Positions 17,163 through 24,645 of a DNA stretch of 36,719 nt are shown here, in pieces. Numbering within the stretch: position 1 is the stretch's first letter; the number at the start of each line of letters is the position of its first letter. The stretch lies in assembly GCA_030765805.1 (NCBI GenBank), contig JAVCDH010000110.1, forward strand, positions 1 to 36,719. Direction: 5' to 3'. The position numbers and the translations under genes were made by a program. Below the pieces are notes generated by a model. It was given only the letters and a program-made list of their open reading frames with translations. It searched no databases and had not been told where the DNA came from. The DNA is from Candidatus Euphemobacter frigidus. GTDB lineage: Bacteria > Auribacterota > Erginobacteria > Erginobacterales > Erginobacteraceae.

Positions 17163-17735
17163 TTACCAGTTTTCGCCCAGGAGCTCGAAATAAGCCTGGG
17201 GATGAGCGCAGGCGGGACATTTCTCAGGAGCCTCCGTCCCTTCATGAATGTACCCGCAGTTGAGGCAGCGCCAGACTACCGGCTTGTCCTTTTTGAAGAC
17301 CCGGTCATTTTCAATGTTCGCGGCCAGATCGAGGTAGCGTTTTTCGTGCTGCTTCTCCGCCACAGCGATGGATTCCATCACGCTGGCGATCTCGTCAAAG
17401 CCTTCCTCTCTTGCCTCCCGGGCAAAAGCGGGATACATCTCTGTCCACTCATGGTTCTCTCCCGCGGCGGCGGCTTTCAGATTCTCCACAGTGGACCCGA
17501 TCACACCGGAGGGAAAGCTTCCCGTGATCTCAGTCTCACCGCCGATCATGAACTTGAACAGCCGCTTGGCATGCTCTTTCTCCTGGTTGGCGGTCTCCTC
17601 GAAGATCTCCGAGATCTGCCGGAAACCCTCTTTCCTCGCCTGGCCGGCGAAGTAGGTGTAGCGGTTCCGGGCCTGGGACTCGCCCGCAAAGGCCGCCATC
17701 AGATTCTTTTCCGTCCGTGAACCTTTCAGTTCCAT
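17163..17735 (-). CDS. rbr: Rubrerythrin (classical order)
   Basis: A 190-residue peroxidase of anaerobes that reduces H2O2 to water with electrons from rubredoxin. The ferritin-like diiron domain has E19, E52/H55 (NQEKEH), E93, E97 and E127/H130 (AEKQH). The C-terminal rubredoxin domain has C157, C160, C173 and C176. An AAAGGAGGT site precedes the ATG. It sits 13 bp after the flavodiiron gene and 25 bp before dfx, so co-transcription is very likely. The pairing with superoxide reductase makes a two-step superoxide to water path. All expected ligands are present and length is normal. Confidence 0.97.
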   Translation of the reverse strand: MELKGSRTEKNLMAAFAGESQARNRYTYFAGQARKEGFRQISEIFEETANQEKEHAKRLFKFMIGGETEITGSFPSGVIGSTVENLKAAAAGENHEWTEMYPAFAREAREEGFDEIASVMESIAVAEKQHEKRYLDLAANIENDRVFKKDKPVVWRCLNCGYIHEGTEAPEKCPACAHPQAYFELLGENW

Positions 17736-17748
17736 TACCTACCTCCTT

Positions 17749-18930
17749 TCATCTTTCCGGGATATTGCATTCCCGGTGTTTGTTTAATATTTCCTCCGCC
17801 AACCTGTCCAATGCCTGGAAATCCTCTTTCTCAGGAATCCCTTTGATAACCACCGGTTCCAGTACTTCTACTTTTAGGTTGGGAATCAACCCTGTAAGTT
17901 GTTCCACCATCCTGCCGCCCCAGCCGTACGATCCGATGATCGACGCGAACTTCACTTTTGGCCTCAAAGCATTCGCTAAATAAGCGGCATAGATAACATT
18001 GGGATGGGGGCCGGCCAGGACCGTGGGCGAGCCGATTACGATGGTAGCGGCATCTACCAGCGCGATTGCCAGTTTACCGATATCGGTGTCAGAAAGATTG
18101 AACTGCTTGACGGTCACGCCCCTTTCCATTAGAGCTCCCACCAGGTAATCCACCATCTTTTTAGTGCTGCCGTGCATGGAGATATAGGGAATGACCACTT
18201 CGTTCTTCACCTCGTCCGAGATCCAATCCCGGTAAGCGTCCAGAATGAAGTCCGGTTTGTCATAAGCGGGGCCGTGGCTGGGCGCGATCAACTCTATCTC
18301 CAGGTCTTTTATTTTTTCCAGGTTTTTCTTGATAGCCGTCCTGAATGGCATCATTATCTCGGCATAGTATCTCTTGGCTGCTTCATAGACTGTTGCCTCA
18401 TCGGTGACAAAGAGGTCGCTCGTGGCGAGATGAGAACCAAGAAAATCACAGGTGAAGAGGATTTTATCTTCTTCTAAATAGGTGAACATCGTCTCCGGCC
18501 AGTGAACCCAGGGGGCATGGATAAACCGAATGGTTTTATCTCCCAGTGATATTGTCTCCCCGTCATCTACCGGATTGAATTTATCTTCAGGGATTAAGAG
18601 TAAATCCATAAGCATGCTCTTGCACTTGGGCGTGGCAACAACCCGGGCTTCAGGATAAATATTTAGTATCGCCGGCAACGATCCGGAATGATCCTGCTCG
18701 GCATGATTGGCGATAACATAATCCAGCTTGCTGACGTTAAGTTTCTTAAGGTTGTCTATTAAAACTTCGGACATCCCGGGATCGACCGTGTCGATCAAAG
18801 CGGCTCTTTCACTGCCCCTTATTAAGTAGGCGTTGTAGCTAGTTCCATCGGGAAGCGGGATGAGCTCATCGAATAATCTTCTGTCCCAGTCGATCGCCCC
18901 CACCGGGTAGATACCGGACTTTATTTCCAT
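17749..18930 (-). CDS. fprA: Flavodiiron protein (FprA-type, O2/NO reductase)
   Basis: A 393-residue A-type flavoprotein with an N-terminal metallo-beta-lactamase-like diiron domain and a C-terminal flavodoxin domain. Diiron ligands are visible as H76, E78, D80 and H81 in NHAEQDHSG, H143 in WVHWPETM, D162 in TCDFLGSH and a later His in PSHGPAYD. The FMN-binding flavodoxin domain starts near residue 252 (IPYISMHGSTKKM). It reduces O2 (or NO) to water (or N2O). The AAGGAGGATATAAA leader gives a clear ribosome binding site. The upstream neighbour, 39 bp away, is Hrb, which in Moorella is the electron donor to FprA. Whether O2 or NO is the main substrate cannot be read here. Confidence 0.96.
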   Translation of the reverse strand: MEIKSGIYPVGAIDWDRRLFDELIPLPDGTSYNAYLIRGSERAALIDTVDPGMSEVLIDNLKKLNVSKLDYVIANHAEQDHSGSLPAILNIYPEARVVATPKCKSMLMDLLLIPEDKFNPVDDGETISLGDKTIRFIHAPWVHWPETMFTYLEEDKILFTCDFLGSHLATSDLFVTDEATVYEAAKRYYAEIMMPFRTAIKKNLEKIKDLEIELIAPSHGPAYDKPDFILDAYRDWISDEVKNEVVIPYISMHGSTKKMVDYLVGALMERGVTVKQFNLSDTDIGKLAIALVDAATIVIGSPTVLAGPHPNVIYAAYLANALRPKVKFASIIGSYGWGGRMVEQLTGLIPNLKVEVLEPVVIKGIPEKEDFQALDRLAEEILNKHRECNIPER

Positions 18931-18969
18931 TTTATATCCTCCTTGGTGTATATCCCACTTCCCGAATAT

Positions 18970-19659
18970 TTATTCCTCTACTTCAAACTGGTCCTTGCCG
19001 ACTCCGCAGACGGGGCAGACCCAGTCATCCGGTATCTCTTCAAAGGAAGTTCCCGCTTCTATCCCGCCATCGGGATCGCCTTTTTCCGGATCATAGATAT
19101 ATCCACAGACCGTGCATCTGTACTTAGACATCTTCCGGGCCTCCTTTTTTGGTTCTTCCTTTATATAGGTCGGAGCGGTTTTCGGCGCCTTGCCCCCTTT
19201 TACTTGATGATAGAAGGCATAGGTCATCGGTTCCTCGTCATTGAGGATTTCGGCTTCCATCACTTTCCCGATAAAAATAGTGTGGGTTCCGAGATCGGTT
19301 TCCTTAATTACTTCAGCTTCAAGATAGGCAACCGCGTTATCCAGAACCACCGGAACTTCCGTCTGACCGACTTTATAATTCACATCCTTGAATTTATCTA
19401 TCTCCCGTCCCGACCGGAAACCGAAAAGTCCGATAAACTTCATCGGGGTTTCTTTTGAGAGGATCGAGACAGCGAATCTTCGACTCTCCTGAATAAATTG
19501 ATGGGTGAGATTTTGCTTATTGATACTCACCGCTATTGTGGGCGGCTCGGAGGTGACCTGAAAAACCGTATTGGCAATCTGTCCGTTATATTTATTATCT
19601 CTCTTCGAGCTTATCACATATAAGCCGTAGCTGATCTTGTGCATAGTCTTATCGTTCAT
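18970..19659 (-). CDS. hrb: High-molecular-weight rubredoxin (flavin reductase-rubredoxin fusion)
   Basis: A 229-residue fusion. Residues 1-155 are a flavin reductase-like FMN-binding domain ([29 protein letters not shown]). Residues 177-229 are a rubredoxin with CTVC and CPVC pairs. In Moorella thermoacetica an Hrb of this layout is an NADH-linked donor to the flavodiiron protein FprA, and here the genes are adjacent in the same order, 39 bp apart. It is the first gene of the run hrb-fdp-rbr-dfx, with an AGGAGGAAGAA leader. Copy 2 of the hairpin repeat lies 50 bp upstream of its start, so the operon promoter should be near or inside 19660-19800. Confidence 0.94.
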   Translation of the reverse strand: MNDKTMHKISYGLYVISSKRDNKYNGQIANTVFQVTSEPPTIAVSINKQNLTHQFIQESRRFAVSILSKETPMKFIGLFGFRSGREIDKFKDVNYKVGQTEVPVVLDNAVAYLEAEVIKETDLGTHTIFIGKVMEAEILNDEEPMTYAFYHQVKGGKAPKTAPTYIKEEPKKEARKMSKYRCTVCGYIYDPEKGDPDGGIEAGTSFEEIPDDWVCPVCGVGKDQFEVEE

Positions 19660-19708
19660 TTCTTCCTCCTAACAAAGAACTTAGCCCCGCCTTAGCTGGG
19701 CAACTACT

Positions 19709-19803
19709 CTTAGCGGACCTAAAGGTCCGCAACTACGAAAGAATCGTAGTTGTCGACCTTTAAGGTCGACTGAATTATTGAAATTCCGATACAATAAATT
19801 AGA
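19709..19803 (-). repeat. Dispersed repeat of consecutive hairpins, copy 2
   Basis: Ninety-five bases match copy 1 (6610-6702) along their length. The hairpins are GCGGACCTAAAGGTCCGC, CTACGAAAGAATCGTAG, GTCGACCTTTAAGGTCGAC and GAATTATTGAAATTC. The sufB stop codon (TAA at 19799-19801) lies inside the conserved right end, so the repeat abuts the gene exactly. It separates sufB from the hrb operon. Confidence 0.85.
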
Positions 19804-20983
19804 AAGCTTCCTTTTCGCAGGCGGAGATTGCTTGATCAACTTGTTTTTCCAAAGCCGGTGGGAGGCCGAGAATGCTCACATCCATAAATCCCCGGACGAT
19901 GGTTGAGGTCGCCTCGCCCTCGGATAGTCCCCGGGCCATCAGGTACTCAATCTCTTCCCGGGCAATTTTTCCTACCGCCGCCTCGTGAGACATATCCAGA
20001 TCACTGACCAGAGCTTCCAGTTCCGGGATGGCGTGAATCTTCCCTTTTCTGGAAATAATCAAGCCCCGGCACTCGAGGTGGGCCCTGATACCTTTGACCT
20101 CACCCCGGAGATAACCCCGGGCGATGATTGTTCCCCCGTTGCTGACCGCCCGGGAGACGACCTCCGCCCGGCTGCCTTCTCCCTTCAGGATCACCCGGGA
20201 ACCAACGTCGAGGGAGGAGCCGGGGTGGGCGAAAAGAATGGAATTGAAACTGGCGACCGCCCCCTTCTTAAGAATCGCCGTGGGGTACATCTGAAGGTTC
20301 TTCACCGGCTTTAAACATATATAATTGGAGATGAAAGTACCCCCTTCTTCCACCATGGTAACCGTCCGGGGCCGCACCGCGACCTCCTCCGCCCAGTTGT
20401 GAATCATGGTGAAGGTAACCCGGGCGCCACTCTTAACGTAGATCTCGGAAATTCCGAGATGAAGACCTTCCTTTACATAAGAGGCGGTGGCACAACCGGT
20501 GATGATATTCAGCTCTGAATTTTCCTCCGCGATGATGATATTATGAACGCTCTGAAGCAGATTTTTCTTCCCCAGAAAGAGACAGGACTGAAGCGGAAAA
20601 GCCGTCTTCACACCGGCTAGTGTTCTCAGGAAATACCCCCGGGGGGCATTTTGGCTTACCTCGCGGGTATACTCGTCCTGCCCGGCGGAAACGAGTTTCC
20701 AGAAATAGTCATCGAACCAGCTATATTTCTTTCCGGCTTCTTCCACTCCGAGCACCTCCACTCCCTTCTGGGCACTTTGGGCATGGACAACACTCTGGTC
20801 CATCTGGATAAAGGTACCGGATCTTCCCTTTCCCGAAAAGTCCAGGCCGGCCGCCTCCATCCGCCGCCGCTCCCGGGGAGAAATTTCTTTCAGGTTCTTC
20901 CGATAGGACCTTTCCCGGGACGACCGCCGGTATCTATCCAGATCGAGCGGGGAAGACCTTCGATCATCTTTCACTTCTGACAT
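19799..20983 (-). CDS. sufB: SufB/SufD-family Fe-S scaffold protein (SmsB-like)
   Basis: A 394-residue member of the SufBD family. The central right-handed beta-helix region spans about residues 110-320. The C-terminal signature reads MSHEAAVGKIAREEIEYLMA, followed by RGLSEGEA and TIVRGF. With SufC it forms the scaffold that builds and transfers Fe-S clusters. Only one SufBD gene is present, with no SufS, SufE or SufU, which matches the minimal two-gene SMS arrangement known from many anaerobes and archaea. A GTG nine bases upstream is possible, but GAGGAG 8 nt before the ATG at 20983 fits better. Its start overlaps the sufC stop by 13 nt, so the two are translationally coupled. SufB versus SufD naming is a convenience. 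Confidence 0.93.
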   Translation of the reverse strand: MSEVKDDRRSSPLDLDRYRRSSRERSYRKNLKEISPRERRRMEAAGLDFSGKGRSGTFIQMDQSVVHAQSAQKGVEVLGVEEAGKKYSWFDDYFWKLVSAGQDEYTREVSQNAPRGYFLRTLAGVKTAFPLQSCLFLGKKNLLQSVHNIIIAEENSELNIITGCATASYVKEGLHLGISEIYVKSGARVTFTMIHNWAEEVAVRPRTVTMVEEGGTFISNYICLKPVKNLQMYPTAILKKGAVASFNSILFAHPGSSLDVGSRVILKGEGSRAEVVSRAVSNGGTIIARGYLRGEVKGIRAHLECRGLIISRKGKIHAIPELEALVSDLDMSHEAAVGKIAREEIEYLMARGLSEGEATSTIVRGFMDVSILGLPPALEKQVDQAISACEKEAF

Positions 20984-21711
20984 AAGAGGCACTCCTCATA
21001 ACCGATATCCTGAATTTGCTTGAAGATTTCCCGCGCGTTATGGACGCAGCGAATCGTTTGGTTGACCAGCATACAACCCTTATCCGCTTCAACGACATCA
21101 AGGATGTAGCCGGTATGGGTGATGATCAGAGCGGACTTTTTTCGTTTCTGTTTCTGATCAACTTCCAGTATTTTGTTGATCGACTTGCCGACCAGAACCA
21201 GGTTTTCCAGGTCAACGCCCGATTCCGGTTCATCAAGTAATACCAGATCGGGCGCCTGGGCCCTCAGTTGCATTACTTCCGACCGCTTTATTTCACCGCC
21301 GGAAAAACCTGAGTTTACATCGCGACTCATAAATTCCGCCAGACGATGCTCAGCGGCCAACTTTTCGGCGTTTTCCCGCCGACCCGCCATCTCGATTATC
21401 TGGCGCAGCTTAACCCCCCGCACCGTCGGCGGCCTCTGAAACATCATCCCGATCCCCATTTGAGCCCGCCGGTCAATCGATATCCCTTTAAGATCCTTCC
21501 CCTTGAAGATAATCCGGCCTCGCGTCACCCGGTACTCGGGAAAACCCATGATCGCCATCAAAAGTGAACTCTTGCCCGCCCCATTGGGGCCGAACATCAC
21601 CATGGTCTCCCCTTCCTTGATCTCCAGATTCAAATCTTTAAGGATCGTCTTCTTTCCGCCGAGTTTGATCTGAAGATCCTCGATCAAAAGCAGAGTTTCA
21701 TTTTTCTTCAT
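20971..21711 (-). CDS. sufC: SufC-type Fe-S assembly ATPase
   Basis: A 246-residue ABC-type ATPase that partners SufB. Motifs are Walker A GPNGAGKSS, the SufC-type signature FSGGEIKRSEVMQL, Walker B LVLLDEPESGVD and the switch histidine in IITHTGYILD. The open frame runs another 138 bp upstream, but that extension is unlike SufC and family length supports the ATG at 21711, with a modest GGA 7 nt before it. The C-terminus ends in CLLCQK, a CxxC tail of unknown meaning. It follows the ferritin-like gene with a 177-bp gap and overlaps sufB. Confidence 0.95.
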   Translation of the reverse strand: MKKNETLLLIEDLQIKLGGKKTILKDLNLEIKEGETMVMFGPNGAGKSSLLMAIMGFPEYRVTRGRIIFKGKDLKGISIDRRAQMGIGMMFQRPPTVRGVKLRQIIEMAGRRENAEKLAAEHRLAEFMSRDVNSGFSGGEIKRSEVMQLRAQAPDLVLLDEPESGVDLENLVLVGKSINKILEVDQKQKRKKSALIITHTGYILDVVEADKGCMLVNQTIRCVHNAREIFKQIQDIGYEECLLCQK

Positions 21712-21888
21712 TTTAACATCCGATAAAATACTGAGTCCGCCCCGAAAGTGGTTACTCCCCGGACGAAGAGAGCGCCCGGCTGCGGCGGGACGGGGGATTA
21801 AGCGTTTTGAATTTTTCCACCATGCTTTTCCAGCAAATCTTATGGACACCTCGTTTAATCTTTACCGTTTACCAGGAGGCACTGGGCA

Positions 21889-22206
21889 TTAGTTCTTCAC
21901 TCTATTGTTCATCTTTTCGATCTCCTCTTCGACTTCTTCCGCGCCCTCCGCGTATAACTTCTCTTCCTCCGGGGCAAGCTCTCTTAACAACCTGTGAAAT
22001 TCTCCGGCATGGACGCGCTCTTCGTCGGCTATGTCCTTGAGAACCTCAACCGCCAATTTGTTGTCGGTCGATTCCGCCAGTTGCATATAGAGTTGAACTG
22101 CTTCGTACTCCGCCGCAATCATGAATCTGATGGCGCGAATCAGCTCCTCGTCGGTGAGCTTCCGATCATTGGCAAGTCCTGAAAATGGCGATCCAAACTC
22201 GGGCAT
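21889..22206 (-). CDS. Small ferritin-like diiron protein, encapsulin-cargo-like
   Basis: A 105-residue two-helix ferritin-like protein. Helix 1 has E33 and E35 (MIAAEYEAVQLYMQLAE) and helix 2 has E62, E63 and H66 (ADEERVHAGEF). The half-ferritin size and a C-terminal acidic helix (EEVEEEIEKMNN) fit the encapsulated-ferritin group or the related small rubrerythrin-like group that dimerise to build a diiron site. No encapsulin shell gene lies in this window. A GGGAGGTAAGATC leader precedes the ATG. It is the gene upstream of sufC on the same strand, so it may buffer iron for cluster assembly. Iron oxidation is inferred from family. Confidence 0.82.
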   Translation of the reverse strand: MPEFGSPFSGLANDRKLTDEELIRAIRFMIAAEYEAVQLYMQLAESTDNKLAVEVLKDIADEERVHAGEFHRLLRELAPEEEKLYAEGAEEVEEEIEKMNNRVKN

Positions 22207-22241
22207 GATCTTACCTCCCTGGTTTTAAGTTTTGTTTCAAT

Positions 22242-22982
22242 TCATTGTACTATCGGTGATGCTTCCTGATCAAAAGGATTAATTCTCATGGCCAGTGAAT
22301 AGAGATAAGGATAATGACCTTTCAGATGTTTCATGTAATCAAACCATTGGTTGACCAATAAGCCATAGACTCTATTTATATCTCCGATCAAATGCTGCCG
22401 ATCGGTATCCGGCAACCGGCTCACATCTTTTCGATGCGCCAGTTCCTCGGTCAGATGAAAAACCGCCCAGAGGAGTTCGGTAAAGGATTCGTGCTCCAGG
22501 AGATTGGGATTTTCCAGGAGGCGCAGCAAAAAATCCATTTTTCGGACGAGGAAACCACGCAAATCTTCCAGATTGACCTTTTCTCTATCAACTCCGTAAT
22601 CGTAGCTCTTGAGACGTTTACTCAAGCCGGAAAATTCCCGATCGGTAAAATCTTTGGTCAGGATAAGCTCCTCTCTGATGCTGTCCAGCTTCGGGTCAAA
22701 GTCGGATAAATAGGTTAATAACTCGGTGCCTACTTCACTGAAGAAAGCCCCGATGACCATATTTAATTTTTCCAGCCGGGATCGCTTTTCCCGCTTATTC
22801 AGCAGCTGGTGGATGATCAGGGTAACCAGTAAAACTTCGATAAAAACAAAAGCCACATCTCCAATCAGATAGATAAAGATATGGTGATAATCTCGGAAGA
22901 TTAAATAGTGAAGTAGATAAAAGATTATCGATAAGATTAGAAGAGTTAAGCCCAAGAGAACCTGCCAGCTGACCCGCTTCAT
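22242..22982 (-). CDS. Membrane-anchored helical protein of unknown function
   Basis: A 246-residue protein I do not recognise. Two transmembrane helices lie near residues 8-26 and 36-61 with a short, His-containing loop between them (HYLIFRDYHHIF). The remaining 185 residues are charged, helical and presumably cytoplasmic, with Leu-rich stretches (FLVRKMDFLLRLLENPNLL) but no catalytic motif. A GGAGGAAAT leader supports the start. It is 35 bp upstream of the ferritin-like gene and may be in its operon. Homologues of this layout are usually annotated as hypothetical; any link to redox stress is by position only. Confidence 0.75.
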   Translation of the reverse strand: MKRVSWQVLLGLTLLILSIIFYLLHYLIFRDYHHIFIYLIGDVAFVFIEVLLVTLIIHQLLNKREKRSRLEKLNMVIGAFFSEVGTELLTYLSDFDPKLDSIREELILTKDFTDREFSGLSKRLKSYDYGVDREKVNLEDLRGFLVRKMDFLLRLLENPNLLEHESFTELLWAVFHLTEELAHRKDVSRLPDTDRQHLIGDINRVYGLLVNQWFDYMKHLKGHYPYLYSLAMRINPFDQEASPIVQ

Positions 22983-23136
22983 ATTTCCTCCTTCTTACTC
23001 TTCCTTTTAATACTTTGGTAACGTTCAAAAGTTGACGCCTGGGGCTACTCTGACGCTTTGTACCCAGATATTGAGATAACCATGAATTCCCATCTTCTTA
23101 AGCCAATATTGTTTCCAGAGGTATGGTCTGTACTTC

Positions 23137-23494
23137 TTAATCATGATCATTTCCGAAAGTTTGGTGGCAACCGGATCGGACCAGCCCCGAGCCATCGGCC
23201 ATAACTGCCCGGTAGCGGTCCAGCTTCAGATCATCAGCAAGCAATTCATCAATATCACTGCCCGCCACGACATCAATATCACTGCCCGCCACGAAATTAT
23301 GGACTCCACCCAAAGATATGTCCAGTGAATGGCCTTCAATCAATCCGGTAGTTTATGTCAATGACCGCATAAAGTACAGTTTTTTCAAGTACATCCTCAT
23401 GTCTCCCGTAGGGCTCGATTTGCAAGGCAGCGAGCAGCGGACAAAACTGCTTTCCGCACTCAAGACATTCAACTTTCTACAACCGGATCCGCAT
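23137..23494 (-). pseudogene. Degenerate transposase relic
   Basis: Reading the minus strand across frames gives pieces in transposase order. First comes a zinc-binding segment, VECLECGKQFCPLLAAL, running into IEPYGRHEDVLEKTVLYA and ending at a stop. Then, shifted by one frame, come SLDISLGGVHNFVAGSD and DLKLDRYRAVMADGSGL. The CxxC module, the HNFV recognition-helix-like piece and the ADGSG stretch, like the first catalytic Asp of several transposase families (ISKra4-like or similar), fit such an origin. At least one frameshift, an in-frame stop near the start and a perfect 24-bp tandem duplication mark it as dead. Terminal inverted repeats were not found. Family is uncertain. Confidence 0.5.
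23247..23294 (+). repeat. Perfect 24-bp tandem duplication
   Basis: Two exact adjacent copies (23247-23270 and 23271-23294) of a 24-bp unit beginning CATCAATATCACTGCC. The length is a multiple of three, so it duplicates eight codons of the transposase relic (AGSDIDVV on the minus strand). Likely a replication slippage event in unconstrained DNA. Confidence 0.9.
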
Positions 23495-23653
23495 CGTCCC
23501 GTACTTGCCCTTGATACACCAAGGATGGCTTCGAAAGCCCTTTCGCTTTAGTAGTTAAGGGGCTGTTATAAACCTGCGCGGTCTTATCCAGAAGTTCGAG
23601 AACTGAGAAAGAAGCTATCCCGAGTTAATCCCGCGGTTGAATCTTGAATAAAT

Positions 23654-24139
23654 TCAACTCTGCGGACCTTCGGATGAATCTCGCATCGAACGAGGCACCA
23701 GATTATAAACCTTTTTGACTTCGACTTTGACCAGGTACCTGGGGGCGGGGAGAAAAGTTTCGGAGCGGCCATGAGAAAAACCTTTACGAATGTTTTTAAT
23801 GATCCGGTTCCCGATTATGTTTATTTTTTTGATCTTCCAGGTAGCTACCATCTCATCATAGAGCGGTCCCGAATCGATTAAAACCGCGCATCCTTTAAAT
23901 TGATAACCTTTAAATTCCCGGACACTGAAAACAGTGAGCGCGATCGTGGGGTTTTTTATTAAGTTACTCCTGGTCTTTCCCCGGTACAGGTCAAGAAAGT
24001 AGATATATCCTTCCGGTTTAACCTGCACCACTCCTTTAAGAGAAAGATTGGGGATACCTCCCGGACTGACCGTGGCCACCACCGCCACGTTTTGCTTCAG
24101 AAGTAATCTCTCCATTTCTTCGCTAATTTTAACCGTCAT
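23654..24139 (-). CDS. Pyridoxamine 5'-phosphate oxidase-like split-barrel flavoprotein
   Basis: A 161-residue protein of the FMN-binding split-barrel type. The N-terminus (MTVKISEEMERLLLKQNVAV) leads into VATVSPGGIPNLSLKG and a later strand YIYFLDLYRGKTRSNLIKNP, which together form the usual flavin-binding strands with K/R-T-R contacts. Proteins of this group bind FMN or F420 and act as oxidoreductases of unknown substrate. The start at 24139 is set by AAGGAGAAG directly upstream. That ribosome binding site lies within the last codons of the SufB relic (24141-24265). Family call is good; function is open. Confidence 0.8.
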   Translation of the reverse strand: MTVKISEEMERLLLKQNVAVVATVSPGGIPNLSLKGVVQVKPEGYIYFLDLYRGKTRSNLIKNPTIALTVFSVREFKGYQFKGCAVLIDSGPLYDEMVATWKIKKINIIGNRIIKNIRKGFSHGRSETFLPAPRYLVKVEVKKVYNLVPRSMRDSSEGPQS

Positions 24140-24140
24140 T

Positions 24141-24265
24141 TTAAAACTTCTCCTTTTCGCAGGTGAAAATAGCTTGATCATCTTCCATCTGTAAAGCATG
24201 AGGCAAGCCAAAAATGCTCGCCTCTATAATCCCACGAACAATAAACGGATTGCACCGGGTTGAGG
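24141..24265 (-). pseudogene. Relic of a second SufB C-terminus
   Basis: On the minus strand one frame reads FIVRGIIEASIFGLPHALQM, then EDDQAIFTCEKEKF and stop. It aligns with the C-terminus of the intact SufB, TIVRGFMDVSILGLPPALEK, then QVDQAISACEKEAF. DNA identity is also visible. Upstream of this piece the frame is closed by a stop and no SufB homology continues, so only about 40 codons remain. The stop codon TAA is one base from the ATG of the split-barrel flavoprotein, and the CEKEKF codons supply that gene's ribosome binding site, which may explain why the fragment is retained. Confidence 0.85.
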
Positions 24266-24308
24266 ATTATAGAACTGAAGTTATCTCCCGGTCCTGCATT
24301 GCCGGGGA

Positions 24309-24629
24309 CTACTTCGGACAGCACTGGATGTTTTCCCGGATCAGCTTCTTGTAATCACCCAGGACATCGTGAATCCAGCAGTCGTCCGAACCGGCGCTCT
24401 CCCGGAAGGTCAGGGCCATGATGTAGGTGATCTCTTTCAGGGTTGCTCCCGCCTTCAGTGCTCCCTTGAAGTGTTTCTTCACACAGGACGCGGAGCGGTT
24501 CTTAATCGAGAGGGCCAGGCAGATGAACTGGTAGGTCTTCTCATCGATACTCCGTTTCGCCCGGTAGAGTTCGTCGATCTCATCAAACTTCCCGGCAAAC
24601 TCCGGGAACCATTCCGCCAGAAGTCTCAT
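24309..24629 (-). CDS. Carboxymuconolactone decarboxylase (AhpD-like) family protein
   Basis: A 106-residue all-helical protein of the CMD/AhpD type. The conserved helix is seen in ASCVKKHFKGALKAGATLKE with the typical CxxxH. The first cysteine of AhpD's CxxC is a Ser here (SASC), so a disulfide reductase role is doubtful unless another cysteine substitutes; a CC pair lies near the end (QCCPK). The start at 24629 follows AAGGAGGTGCGGAA. It is 16 bp after the small thioredoxin gene on the same strand, so the two are probably co-expressed and may work in thiol redox chemistry. Family call is good; activity unknown. Confidence 0.85.
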   Translation of the reverse strand: MRLLAEWFPEFAGKFDEIDELYRAKRSIDEKTYQFICLALSIKNRSASCVKKHFKGALKAGATLKEITYIMALTFRESAGSDDCWIHDVLGDYKKLIRENIQCCPK

Positions 24630-24645
24630 TTCCGCACCTCCTTTT

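Larger units (their letters stand above)
22983..23653. other. Gene-poor gap with a transposase relic
   Basis: No intact gene is visible in these 671 bp. The middle (23137-23494) holds the minus-strand transposase relic with an internal 24-bp duplication. Part 23030-23200 has a short minus-strand open frame (residues like MARGWSDPVATKLSEMI) of unknown origin, out of frame with the relic. The outer parts show nothing recognisable. Confidence 0.55.

Noticed and set aside
20971..21849. 292-residue version of SufC
   Set aside because: The extra 46 N-terminal residues are unlike any SufC; the shorter start gives the family's normal length.
23247..23294. Short CRISPR or direct-repeat regulatory array
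   Set aside because: Only two adjacent copies without any spacer, inside a dead coding sequence.
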